Below are positions 45,201 to 53,712 of a stretch of 64,000 nucleotides of DNA, piece after piece; within the stretch, counting starts at the first letter, position 1, and each line of letters starts with the position of its first letter. The notes beneath the pieces were generated by a model that saw only the letters and a program-made list of their open reading frames with translations, was not told the origin of the DNA and did not search any database. The stretch covers positions 1 through 64,000 of the forward strand of contig JAQGDQ010000103.1 in NCBI GenBank assembly GCA_030141605.1. The letters run 5' to 3'. A program made the position numbers and the translations under genes. This DNA comes from Tubiluchus corallicola. Its lineage: Eukaryota; Priapulida; Priapulimorpha; Priapulimorphida; Tubiluchidae.

Positions 45201-48200
45201 TGGGTCCACTACAGAGTTTGAACTGGTCTGGGTCCACTACAGAGTTTGTACCTGTTTGGGTCCACTACAGAGTTGGAACTGGTCTGGGTCTACTGTAGAG
45301 TTTGTACCTGTCTGGGCTGCACTACAGAGGATAACTGACACTGGGGCATAAATATCAGGCTAGTGTCTATTTTGGGTATTAGACTGCGGCCTTTATCAGT
45401 ATTTTATAGTCATAAAATAAATGTCATACACATGCGCAACACACTTTTTTGCATTAACAACATTTAGCGTGAGAAATTCAACATATCAGCATCATAAACT
45501 AAAGTTTAATTTTTATCGTATTTTAATCTCTTTACATGTGGTGTATAGAACCCTAGTTGCTTACTGTGTAATAGCAGTATTTGGCGTGTGTCTGAGGAGT
45601 AAAATAAAATAAAGGACACGACAGGATAGGACTAATAAAGCATTTTTTTGAAATTTCCACCCGTGGAAGAAGCTAGACTGGTAAGACATGGCACCATTAC
45701 GTCAAACTCTGCTACTGTTTCGTGTTTTCACAGTGGCTCCAGTAATTTTCCGAGTTTAAGCGGCGGATTTAAGAGGAGAGGTTGAACATTAAAAGATTTT
45801 CTTTCTTAAGTCACATAAACACCTACATGGTTGAGAACACATGTTCACTACTGGAGGTCAAATACCATAAAACTCTGGCGATTATCACTAATATTTCGCA
45901 ATCGATATGCCGCGGGTATATTCAACATCCTATGATTTCAAGCTTGTTTTGTTAAATCTGTTAACTTATTACCATACTGATGTGATTTTCCATGCTGATA
46001 TCTTCATATGCTCTAAAATATTTGCTCATTGGAACGAAATATTAATGCACTCTTAACGTATATCATTTATGTAAGTATTTTTTAACTACGTTGTTTTTTA
46101 ATTTTTGTAAATTCATTAACAACTGTATTTTTATGGCTTAAGACGTATAATGTCTAGGAGCTCAAATAAATGATAATAAACAAATAAATAAATAAACAGA
46201 TAACAATACTTTAACTGTACGACAACAGACAAACTTAACTGTTCAGAAGGGAATTCAAGTGATATTATTGACCATATTGACAGTATAAAGTAATTTAAAC
46301 TTTTGCTTAGCAAAGAGTGTGCTATGAATGCTCTGATTATTTTTTCAATCTTTACGCAATGTTATCTAAACTTGTTTCAAACGACTCACCGTTAAAATGG
46401 TTGGACCTAACGGTCCTCGTAGGAGTTTAAATTTGCAAGTTTCATACAGTGTTTCATACAGCATGTCATTCATGCTGTTTTATTGCATACAGAGTTTGCA
46501 TAAGCAATAACGCTGTATGAAATTTGCAAATTTAAACTCCTACGAGGACGTTAGGTGCAACCGTTTTAACGGTGAGTCGTTTGAAACAAGTTTAGATAAC
46601 ATTGCTGTCTTATTGCATACAGAGTTTGCATTACCAGTAACGTTGTATGAAACTTGCAAATTTTGTCAAATAGCATGTAAATGCTATAAAAATCCTAGAC
46701 GAAGAGCGGTATTTTGTGCTTTACGAAGGCATTCTGCAATGCCATCAAAAGCAGACGATTTTTATGTTTTTTTAATGCCAGTAAACTTCTCGCGCTTAAT
46801 AAAATCCGTCAATGTCACGCATTGGCATTATTTTGTCAACTTTCGTATTCTTGTCATTACTTTGTCAACATGCGCGTTGTTTGACTTTAAATGATATAAT
46901 ACCTGCTGGTATATGTAATTATAAACGCTGACTGAAACAATAACCTGCCATTATTTTCCCATTAGGTATTTACAAACCCCAAACTAGACGATCGTTGTGC
47001 AGATAAGCTGTGAGTAACGAGTTAGTTTCTCTCATACGGAAGCCCTGGGCATTTACGATATCTTTCCACTTTCTGACATGTTTGCAGTCTTGCACACAGG
47101 CTGAGTTAGTATCTTGTCATCAGACTTGTCTAAATGTTTACTCTTAAATCCAAACAGTAGATTGCTTATACTCGGCAGTGAAAACGGGCGGATTTTACTC
47201 CTAAACTCTGCCTTACCGCTGTCGGTTAATTTATTATGATAGATATTTCAAACAACTTTTTAGCAGAATTTTATTTCAGAAACTATGCATAAACTAGACT
47301 GTGTTGAAATAATGCAAGCAAGCAGATGGTCTAGGAATTCAATACAAGAAACCTTTAAAATTAATGCTCTGCATAGAAATTGGAATCCAGAATGGTTTCC
47401 GTGATGTAAACAATGAGGATATTTTCTTAAAAACAGCATTAATGGACTACTAAATTAAATACTATGCATATGTAATCAAGAAAATAAATTATAGTAAATA
47501 CTAAACAGCGGTTTTCTTTGAACTTTAGATGCAAGATGTTCCTAAATTTACGGCTAATAAACGCTTAAGTGATGGAGTAATAATGATAAAAATGAGAAAA
47601 AGATTGTACATCCGATTGCAGCTGAAATCAAGACAAAGCAAAATACTGACAAAATACAACACAAGGGAATATAACAAATAAGCCTTCATCTATAAAGACA
47701 AACACAATCTTACATGGTTTTTATACTCCTGTTTGAGATATCAAATTTCATGGTTTGGAATGATGAAACTTTTCATTAGTGAGAATGGCGGGGAGAACAT
47801 GCCCATGTTAACATATTCGCTCCATATGAACGCCTGCCTCACGTGGAGAAGGAATGCTAATGTTTCCTTTAGCTTTCCTAAGCGATTTCTGATTGCCTAG
47901 TTCCTGATCTGATGCAGCAGCTTCCCAAAGTACATCAATACATGCACATTCGTTCTGTAGATTCATACAATCAAGAACAGTTTAGACTTTGAATAGATTA
48001 AACAGTTATTTCCCAAACAAAGGGCAGAAAATTGCCAAACAATACTTTAATATGTTATGTAATAAAATGATGCTGTGAAAGCTTGTATGCATGACTGAAT
48101 ATCCTATAGATTAGTGTAGGCTGCAGCCTAGGCCCTTCAAGTTTAGGGCCCTCAAGCTTTGGTAACATTTGGTAAAAAAATCTGTTTTTTTCACTACAGT

Positions 48201-51200
48201 TGTGTTGAAATACGTGCTAATTTGGTTTGTAATAAATAGTAAAATAGTGGTATTTCTTAAAGAATATTTTTATTGACAATCAACAGATAGCTATTGTAGT
48301 TTACTTAAAGAATTCACAGTAAGTTTATTCCAAGTTATGTAAATTTTGCTATAATATATCATCAGGAATTTTTTTTTCAAAACTGAGGTAGGCGAGTTAG
48401 AAGGTGAAACCATAATTTCATTAGCCTTGGGCCCCAAAAGCTCATAATCCGGCAATGCATGTACTACACCATTGAGTTACAAATTATGAATTTTAATTAA
48501 TAATTAAACAATGCCAACCACCAATACTAGATTATCTAATATGTTGGCTGTATATTAGGGCTACTTATACTCTGTTCAGCAGAAACTTCAGTGTTAGAAA
48601 ATAAATATGTTTATATAAAAAACTCTCTACAGAATTTATTTGCGCTTTACAACATAATAGTGCTGAAATGTGCAAATTATTATAAGAGAATAATTAATGT
48701 CTCAACTATAGCTAAAATGACTCAATGTGAAAGTAGCTAATACGAAAATAAACTTTGGCTAGAATTTGAAGTTTTCACTGTTTTGGTGTTTTGTAGCAAA
48801 ATTTGTTTGACCTTTACTGCCTTGTCAGACAGGTTTCATATTTTGCGTGGGACATCAGTAAATACTGAAGTACATCTAGAAGGCCTGCAAATTAATTGCG
48901 TAGCTTTTCCCTGTTGGAGAGATCTGATTAGTAAAAAGGAAAATTCTTAGTAACTTAAATAATTTGGTAGACGTTCCATGTAAGAGCATAACGAAATGTT
49001 GGAAAACTTCAAATGCGCTAACATACCATGTGGAACACTCATAGGAGCCTCATAAGGACTTTCTCTAAGAGCTTCACATACCCTCTCATCATCACTGCAC
49101 CACTACAAAATATGTCAAACCGCCAAATTTGCCATAACGCCAAACCCGTTATGTTAGTTAGACAGTCAGTTAGTCAGTGCGTCAGACAGTCAGTTAGTAT
49201 GTGCGTGCGCGCATGTGTTCACTGGTTATTCATGTGTTTGTTTGCGTACATTTTGATGCTTTCGAGTTGGTCAGTTAGTCAGTCAATCAAATAGTTAACC
49301 GGGTGAGTGAGTAATTATACTTAATTAGCTAATAAGTTTATGTATAACGTTGGTTTCTTCTGCATAATTATATTATATCAAAGATTGGTATGTTCACAAA
49401 GTTGAAATTTCTTCTATGTGTGAAATATAAATTTCCAGTTCATATTCAATATGTATGTTCGGTGTTTGAAATCTCAAATGGAAAATGTTTAATGAAAATG
49501 TTTGCTTTGGGCTTCTATCCAACAATTCCATAAGACTAACCAACCATAGTGCGATAAGAGCGGTAATTTTTTCCAATAACATGCAAAAGTAAGACTTTTG
49601 AATAGTTAAAAAAAGTACATTCTTTAAACATTTTTAAAAATTAATGTGCATGGAACTGATTGTATTATTATGCTAGCGTTTCATACAGTATCACCAGTCA
49701 TGTTAACTACTGTATTATTAGAATTATAATTACTATATCAGTTTACAGTTTACACCTTTTACAGTTTTAGTTTAATTGCACCAATGAAAACCTTGCCAAA
49801 TAACGAGTAAAAATATTTAGTTACAATTTATTTATAGATAATTTGTGCAATACTGTAGTTATTTCACAAGACATCGACGCCATTTTATATAGTAACAAAC
49901 TAGACACTAAATGATCTATATTTGTCTAGATATTTATTATGGCAAATCTCGCTATAATTACAATTATTGTATTGTGAATAATATCGGAAGGTGATCTAAA
50001 TCTAATATACTCTTGAGCTTTCTGATATTGTATACATTAAAATGCCTTCAAGTGGCATTATTTTACACTTTTAGTGCTCTGTATCATGTCAATTGTTTTA
50101 ATTTTCTACGCACACATTTATGTAAGGGAAGATATCACAGACAGATCGCTAACAACTAAAAGTTTTTGGGTGCACTCTACATTAGAAATTTAATGCACTG
50201 TATAACTAAAACAACCGTGTATGCTTTTTGCAGACTACAGGTCTTTAAAAATTCTTTTGCAAATCGATTTATAAACATGTGGAATACATTTCCTTCTGAT
50301 ATTGTTAATAGTCGTAAAGTTAAGACTTTAAATTTTGAATTGTTTAACAGTTTTGACCTAATTCAGTTAGTTTTATGAATTTTTTCAGTATTACCAGGCA
50401 AAATTTGTTTTTTCTTTTCTTTTGACACAGCTAGTTAAATCAGAAGTAAAAGTAATTGCAGAACTAAATGATATCCGAGCAAAATCAGCGAAATACTCGT
50501 ACTTGTAGTAAGTAGTAATGAATTTTTGTCTTTGGTACATGGGCGCAGGAAAAATATAGTGGGAATCCACTGCCTGATAGTGACGCCACGTAACGTTTGA
50601 AACATCTAAGGTTTTTGTAAGAAAAGAAGCAATATTATTATTTTCGTGAGTACCAAAGGGTCACAATGAGAAAAACTGATACCGTACGCACTGATTCGTG
50701 GTCACAGGAGTAATATATATCGAATTGTATGTTATGCATGAACTATCCACGTATGAAATTTTTAATTCTGACTATCCGCGTATGAAATTTTAATTCTGAC
50801 TATCCACGTATGAAATTTTTAATTCTGACTGGACTGATAGTTGATAACAACATTGTTTGCCTATTGTTTGATTATGGAAGTCTGTTGGTCGTACTATTTG
50901 TTCAATTCTCCTCGAAGTCACACATCCAACTCCCCAATCTCTACAGCAAATGAGTTCAACTCTGCTTAACTTGGAAGCGTGAAATTACTTTCACGTTACA
51001 CTCCTCACATAAGTGGTGTCACCAAGCATTAGCTTCTTTCATGAGGAATATACTATCCTATTTTCTTTAACTATGAAACATACTCTCCATCGATGGGCAG
51101 AAATAGAAAAAAATCTATTCACTAATTTTGTTTTCATAATATATAGTTTTTACCCTAAATTACGTTTTAATTCTACGTAAGCCTCAGTTCAACTATTTAA

Positions 51201-52970
51201 CTGTTGGCTTCCATCTCTACTAAATTCTGTAATACTTGTGTGTAAACTGTGGTTGAGCAAGAATGGTCACCAAGTTAAGTTACTCCACACTTAATTTTTG
51301 GTATTAATAATCAGTATTTTTACCATTTACTCTCAATAGTCGGTGTTTCTTGAGCGGATGTCTTCTCTATTTCAGCAGCTATGTTATGTAATTTCCTGCG
51401 CATAATGTAATATGTCCAGATACGGCAATCCAGAGAATTATGTTTTTTTAAATAACAAATCTTCATCACTATCAATACTTTATTATCTTTATTATCGTCA
51501 GTGGTTATGATCGTGATGTAAACTGGTTGATTTCTTTATTGTTTTGTTCCAAGTATTCAGTGCTTCATACGTCAGTGTGGCTGTTTTTAGTTGATGTTTA
51601 GCTGACATTGTTCCGGCATTTAATTTTTTTAACATGCAAAAGTTTTTCGGTTGTAACTTAACTACTACAACTATAAACTTGAAACTTTACAACGAAAAGT
51701 TATTAATGTATTGTAGTATCGTGCAGTGAAATTTCAACTTTATAGGGCACTTGTTCCTATTACATGTATTATTGTAGACATAACTTCTATTACTACTAAT
51801 TTACTAAACTTTGGCACATTTTTCTGGGCCAGCCGATATAATAAGAAATATCGTTTCCATCCAACGTTTGCACTTGTTCTTCAGATATGTCTTTCGCACA
51901 AATCGCCTTAAACAAGGCCAGAGATCACCCATCCCTAAGAGGCTGCGATAACAAGGTAATGATATGAACAGGTATCGCGGAAAAACAGAATTTATAAAAT
52001 AATTTATCTTTTAATTTATCTCTCGGTGCTCTTTTCTTAAATCGACAGCCTTTTAAATTTTCAGGGAAACAATTTTTTGGTAGGAAATTCACAGAAAATA
52101 CGCGCCCTGTAAGTAAAGCAATTGTTGTAATTCTCACCGAAAAAATGCGTTGGCTTCCAAAACAAACTCTACAAGTAAATAGTAGTGATTAAAGCACAAG
52201 TAAACACGCTTCGTACATAAAGATTAAAATATTCGACCTGAAATTTTGCATCACTTACATGTTGTTTATTGCATACAGAGCTTGAGCTAGCAGTAATGCT
52301 ATATAAAAGTCCCACGATGACCGTTAGGCGCAGTCATTTTAACAGTAAGTCGTTTGAAACAAGTCTAGATATCACTGCTTAAAATTTGAAAAAATAATCA
52401 GAGCACTCGATGGACACCCATCGCTAACTAAGAAAAAGTAAAATTATTTTATATTGTCTGTAACATCAATAATGTGGTCTTTTAGTGAATCAGTGATGCA
52501 CACTGGGATGGCGATGCAGCGGTATTTTACCAGGTGGCGTAAATAATTTAAATTATTAAGAATTTTCTTTTCTAATCAAAAAGTCTTTTAAACAGGCAAG
52601 TATAACCCAAAGTAATATAAAATTGTGTAGGAAGTTTTTTTGGGACATATTTTGATATAGACGTTTCTTTCCCTTTAAAATACAATATTATTGTATTATT
52701 ATTGTAAATATGCAACAGTTTATTAATGTGATTTATTGTAAGTAAATGAAACTTACATGAACATCCCATCTCGTCGCTCCCATCACCACATTGTTCTGAT
52801 CCATCACAGTAAAGACTGTACCTGATGCACTTGCCATTTGTACAGGGATACGACCACCAGCGCCCCCCACCGGTACAGTCCTGGACCCTTGGGCGCCTCA
52901 TCTCCTCCCCCACACAGCGACACAGGTAGCAGTAAGCCAGAGCCACGCCCACCACGATCCTCAGGGTCAT
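24807..52970 (-). CDS. CUB/LDLa single-pass membrane protein, 901 aa, 2 exons
   Basis: Coding exons 52970-52757 and 27298-24807 on the - strand, joined in phase 1 across a 25.5 kb intron (donor GTAAGT, acceptor TTTTTACAG). Order: signal peptide (1-21); LDLa module (32-70) with six Cys and GDGSDE; five CUB or CUB-like domains (about 73-202, 231-364, 380-514, 528-668, 672-789) rich in paired Cys and N-glycosylation sites; a weaker LDLa-like module (804-856; CPDGKTCISQSLVCNG) without the usual calcium-binding SDE; a transmembrane helix (861-887); and a 14-residue tail ending PRYLYR. It should face the cell exterior as an adhesion, ligand-binding or endocytic receptor. The domain set recalls invertebrate CUB-LDLa membrane proteins such as fly Culd, but orthology is not shown. 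Further small exons inside the intron are not excluded. Confidence 0.88.
27299..28065 (-). other. Start of the 25.5 kb CUB/LDLa intron, no feature
   Basis: AT-rich intron next to the large exon. A short GACGAC/ATCACC-type run near 27378-27400; nothing else recognised. Confidence 0.5.
28066..28709 (-). mobile_element. MITE family B, copy 2 (-), carrying a nested T element
   Basis: Reverse orientation B copy: GTTATCTAAACTTATTCC, CTGCGTCTAACGGTCATTGC, CGCAATAAGACCGCATGCA. It is split by the T element at 28422-28581, which dates the T insertion after B. Confidence 0.75.
28422..28581 (-). mobile_element. T element copy 2: short inverted-repeat element with telomere-like core
   Basis: Ends AGTTTGCAGTTCCCACACA and TGTGTGGGAATT...TTGTAAACT are inverted repeats. 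The core is CCTTAACCC/AACCCTAACC-type sequence. Inserted inside a family B MITE, so it is itself mobile. Confidence 0.72.
29008..29590 (+). mobile_element. MITE family C, copy 2 (+)
   Basis: Same succession of blocks as 21329-21957 (GATGATTTTTCATA, AATGACGTCACAAGCG, GCGAAAGCGAAAATTG, CACGCATGAGTT, GGTAATAATTCTTGCACG). Confidence 0.78.
30235..30582 (+). mobile_element. MITE family A, copy 2 (+)
   Basis: Begins AATAAGCCTTATCGCAGTT and ends ACTGTGAAAGGGCTTATT. Internally matches 20710-21075. Confidence 0.88.
30868..31222 (+). repeat. Family E repeat, copy 1
   Basis: Contains CACTGTCAATCTTCGTC, GCGCTTACGAAAAGCCACGA, AGTCTCCC and AAGTGAATGGCGGC. The reverse complement recurs at 36428-36790, 5.2 kb away. 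Confidence 0.7.
31715..31975 (-). repeat. Family F repeat, copy 1
   Basis: On the - strand GTGTGAAATTTCAACTTTGTAG, GCACTCGCTTTC and GGCACGTTTTTTG correspond to the + strand block at about 51715-51860. Non-coding. Confidence 0.5.
32455..33722 (+). repeat. (ACACC)n satellite, about 1.27 kb
   Basis: Pentamer ACACC (read CCACA/CACCA) in near-continuous array with scattered ATCAC, CATACC and ACATT variants, fading into ACAAC units at the right end. The C-rich/G-rich strand asymmetry is total: the - strand is GGTGT. Long His-Thr-Pro frames are artefacts. Confidence 0.97.
34387..34670 (+). mobile_element. MITE family D, copy (+)
   Basis: Starts GGCCCATTTCACAATGAAGACGC, so it has the family D terminal sequence. 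The interior (TTTCCGATTTTTCTTGAAAT, CATAACCATGTCTAAATT) is the reverse complement of 24170-24425. Confidence 0.7.
34690..35077 (+). mobile_element. MITE family B, copy 3 (+, 5' truncated)
   Basis: Begins inside the family at CAGTCTTATTGTA and continues through ACCGTTAGGCGTAG, CAGAACATTCGTAGCACAC and GTGGTGCATTGTGGGATAG. Confidence 0.72.
35191..35316. mobile_element. Palindromic hairpin MITE with 8 bp flanking repeats
   Basis: 35193-35312 is a near-perfect palindrome: ATTATAATATTTATTCAGG ... GAAAGTACCAGCACTTTC ... and back. AGTCTCAA flanks both sides (35183-35190 and 35317-35324), as for an 8 bp target-site duplication of the hAT superfamily. It would fold into a stem of about 57 bp. Confidence 0.8.
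36428..36790 (-). repeat. Family E repeat, copy 2 (inverted)
   Basis: Reverse complement of 30868-31222: GCCGCCACTCACTTG, GGGAGACTTCGTG, TTTTCGTAAGCGCGC, GATTGACAGT. Confidence 0.7.
37566..37732 (-). mobile_element. MITE family A, copy 3 (-, truncated)
   Basis: AATAAGCCTTTTCGCAGTTTC followed by GCGCACGCGCAGTTGCT and GTAAAGCAAAGCCGTTTG, matching 62836-62980; the other half is missing. Confidence 0.8.
38392..38700 (+). mobile_element. MITE family B, copy 4 (+, truncated)
   Basis: Right half only: AACATTGTGTAAAGTTTG, GATGGCGATGCAGTG, AGACATACTTTAAAATTC, CTTCCCCTTAAA. Confidence 0.72.
39748..40302. mobile_element. Foldback element with tRNA-like arms
   Basis: About 39748-39905 and 40125-40302 are inverted copies. 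Each arm carries a tRNA-like segment: + strand GGCCTAGTGGTTTAAGGCGC, CTGCCTTGTAAGCAG, ACTGGTTGAATTC (A box, anticodon stem-loop and B box of a tRNA-Thr-like sequence), and - strand TGGTCTAATGGCTGAGGCG, TCTGCCTTGTGACC. Imperfect folding makes both non-functional as tRNAs. It looks like two tRNA-derived SINE copies inserted head to head, or one foldback element. Confidence 0.6.
41441..41922 (-). mobile_element. MITE family B, copy 5 (-)
   Basis: Contains TCTTCTAACGGTCATCACG, GTAATAAAGCAGCATGCA and AAATTTCAAGACGAAT; ends TTTTTGTGCTTTAA. Confidence 0.75.
43406..43741. mobile_element. pogo/Tigger-like MITE
   Basis: 336 bp between TA dinucleotides (43404-43405 and 43742-43743). Ends CAGTCGACCCTCGTTAAACC and, inverted, CAGTCAACCCTCGTTAAACC, the typical terminus of pogo-group Tc1/mariner elements. 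No transposase. The GTCCGTC/CCGGAC blocks near both ends are also inverted. Confidence 0.88.
43742..43766 (+). repeat. (TA)n microsatellite
   Basis: Twelve TA units abutting the TA target site of the pogo-like MITE. Confidence 0.9.
44122..44550 (+). mobile_element. MITE family C, copy 3 (+, 5' truncated)
   Basis: Starts inside the family at GTTGAATGACGTGTTTGCG, then GAAAGCAAAAATTGAAGTAC and TAATAATTCTTTCACGTAAG as in copies 1 and 2. Confidence 0.75.
44931..44998 (+). repeat. 5S-rRNA-like SINE remnant, copy 1
   Basis: AAAGTTAAGCAACACTG, then TAAATGGATGTGTGACTTGC and TGG match the 3' half of 5S rRNA (box A to box C region) at roughly 70%. The 5' half is not recognisable, so it is a pseudogene or SINE3-type remnant, not an rRNA gene. 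Confidence 0.55.
45176..45330 (+). repeat. 28-30 bp minisatellite, about 5-6 units
   Basis: Units GGGTCCACTACAGAGTTTG + AACTGGTCT with GTACCTGTCT variants. Confidence 0.93.
46125..46197 (+). repeat. LINE 3' tail remnant
   Basis: GTCTAGGAGCTCAAATAAATG followed by ATAATAAACAAATAAATAAA, the form of a non-LTR 3' end with AAAT-type tail. No coding part remains. Confidence 0.4.
46290..46680. mobile_element. MITE family B, rearranged palindromic copy
   Basis: 46361-46449 and 46513-46600 are near-perfect reverse complements (GTTATCTAAACTTGTTTC ... TCCTCGTAGGAGTTTAAATT) around a 63 base loop that itself holds GCATGTCATTCATGC. Each arm is the central part of family B; to the right another B segment in + orientation starts again with TTGCTGTCTTATTGCA. 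Confidence 0.8.
49155..49290 (+). repeat. Short degenerate GTCAGTTAGT repeats
   Basis: Irregular GTTAGACAGTCAGTTAGTC-type units with CAGACAGTC; array broken by about 70 unrelated bases. Confidence 0.6.
50166..50378 (+). pseudogene. LINE ORF2 C-terminal remnant
   Basis: 70-residue frame including FKNSFANRFINMWNTFPSDI and VNSRKVKTLNFELF, which matches the common C-terminal motif of CR1/Jockey-type ORF2 proteins (RxxNLWNxLPxxVVxAxSxxxFKxxL). The RT itself is gone. Too short for certainty, but the motif is characteristic. Confidence 0.6.
50741..50830 (+). repeat. 29 bp tandem triplication
   Basis: Three copies of TATCCACGTATGAAATTTTT + AATTCTGAC with one base changes. Confidence 0.95.
51715..51860 (+). 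repeat. Family F repeat, copy 2
   Basis: GTGAAATTTCAACTTTATAG, GGCACTTGTTCC, TTTGGCACATTTTTCTGGG; counterpart of 31715-31975 in reverse. Confidence 0.5.
52188..52679 (+). mobile_element. MITE family B, copy 7 (+)
   Basis: GATTAAAGCACAAGTAAAC at the left, CTTTCCCTTTAAAA at the right; includes ACCGTTAGGCGCAGTC and GATGGCGATGCAGCGG. Lies in the CUB/LDLa intron, ending about 75 bases from the LDLa exon's donor. Confidence 0.8.
52757..52970 (-). CDS. Signal peptide and LDLa exon of the CUB/LDLa gene
   Basis: ATG at 52970-52968 opens a signal peptide (IVVGVALAYCYLC), then CTGGGRWWSYPCTNGKC, YCDGSEQC and GDGSDEMGC, a complete LDLa module. Donor TCAT|GTAAGT. The last base (T) joins GG of the next exon to give Trp. 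A GTG-start extension to 52988 is possible but unlikely. Confidence 0.9.
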
Positions 52971-52984
52971 AGTCGTCTGTTTAA

Positions 52985-53047
52985 TCACCTTACCACTTGA
53001 TCCACGTAGAAATACAGGGAAGAAAACGGCTCCCTCTCAGAAGCCAT
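52985..53047 (-). promoter_or_regulatory. Upstream ORF in the CUB/LDLa 5' leader
   Basis: ATG at 53047 opens 20 codons (MASEREPFSS...DQVVR) and stops with TGA at 52985, 14 bases before the main ATG. If transcription starts further upstream, this uORF would reduce translation of the receptor. Confidence 0.4.
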
Positions 53048-53280
53048 ACTGTTACGGATCTGAGAAAATTAGCCGCCTGCTGCATACACGCTGCCTCGTT
53101 ATGCAATCCGGGCAAACTACTGACAGCGTCCCGTCCTTCCGGGTTTTAAGCACAGTAATTAGCCACATGTGCCGCCTGGCGCCCGGGGGAAAAACACGTA
53201 AAACAACCAACGCGAGATGTTCTTGGTTGAAATTTAGAGCAGCAGCAGCAGCTTCAAAGTGCGTTTAACAACTAAACAGT
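53048..53280 (-). promoter_or_regulatory. GC-rich 5' leader/promoter region of the CUB/LDLa gene
   Basis: This stretch is clearly richer in G, C and CpG than its surroundings (e.g. GCCGCCTGGCGCCCGGGGG near 53172-53190) and adjoins the first coding exon. A promoter or non-coding first exon is likely here; no TATA box stands out. Confidence 0.4.
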
Positions 53281-53562
53281 CAGAGCGAAACTGGAACAAA
53301 TAGAGTTTAGAACTTGAGATTTCTCAACAAGTGCTGCGCAGTTGCTTCTGCTGAAGGTGGTTGAGTAGGCATTGATGAGGATTTATGTGGTTTTTAAACT
53401 TCGCTGTGTATGTGTCACCTTTGAAATAATGGTTTTTCATATTCTTTGCTATGAAATGCAAAGCCGTTTATGGAAATGATGCTAAAAAGAAAAGATAAAA
53501 TATATTTGCGCATTGTTGATATATAAGTAACATGCTTTTTACAAGTTATATCGCTATTTCGT

Positions 53563-53712
53563 CAGTGCATCGTCATCGTCATCATCATCATCATCATCAT
53601 CACCTTCATCCTCCTCATCATCAATATCATCGTCATTGTCATCATCATCGTCATCGCCAACATCGTCATGATCATCGTCATTATCATCATCTTATCATTA
53701 TCGTCATCATCT
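53563..53712 (+). repeat. (CAT/CGT)n microsatellite
   Basis: Imperfect CATCAT/CATCGT run; the poly-His frame across it is an artefact. Confidence 0.95.

Noticed and set aside
48110-48450. GGGCCC-rich block (CCTAGGCCCTTC ... CCTTGGGCCCC)
   Set aside because: Looks like an old repeat end, but no second copy or structure here supports a call.
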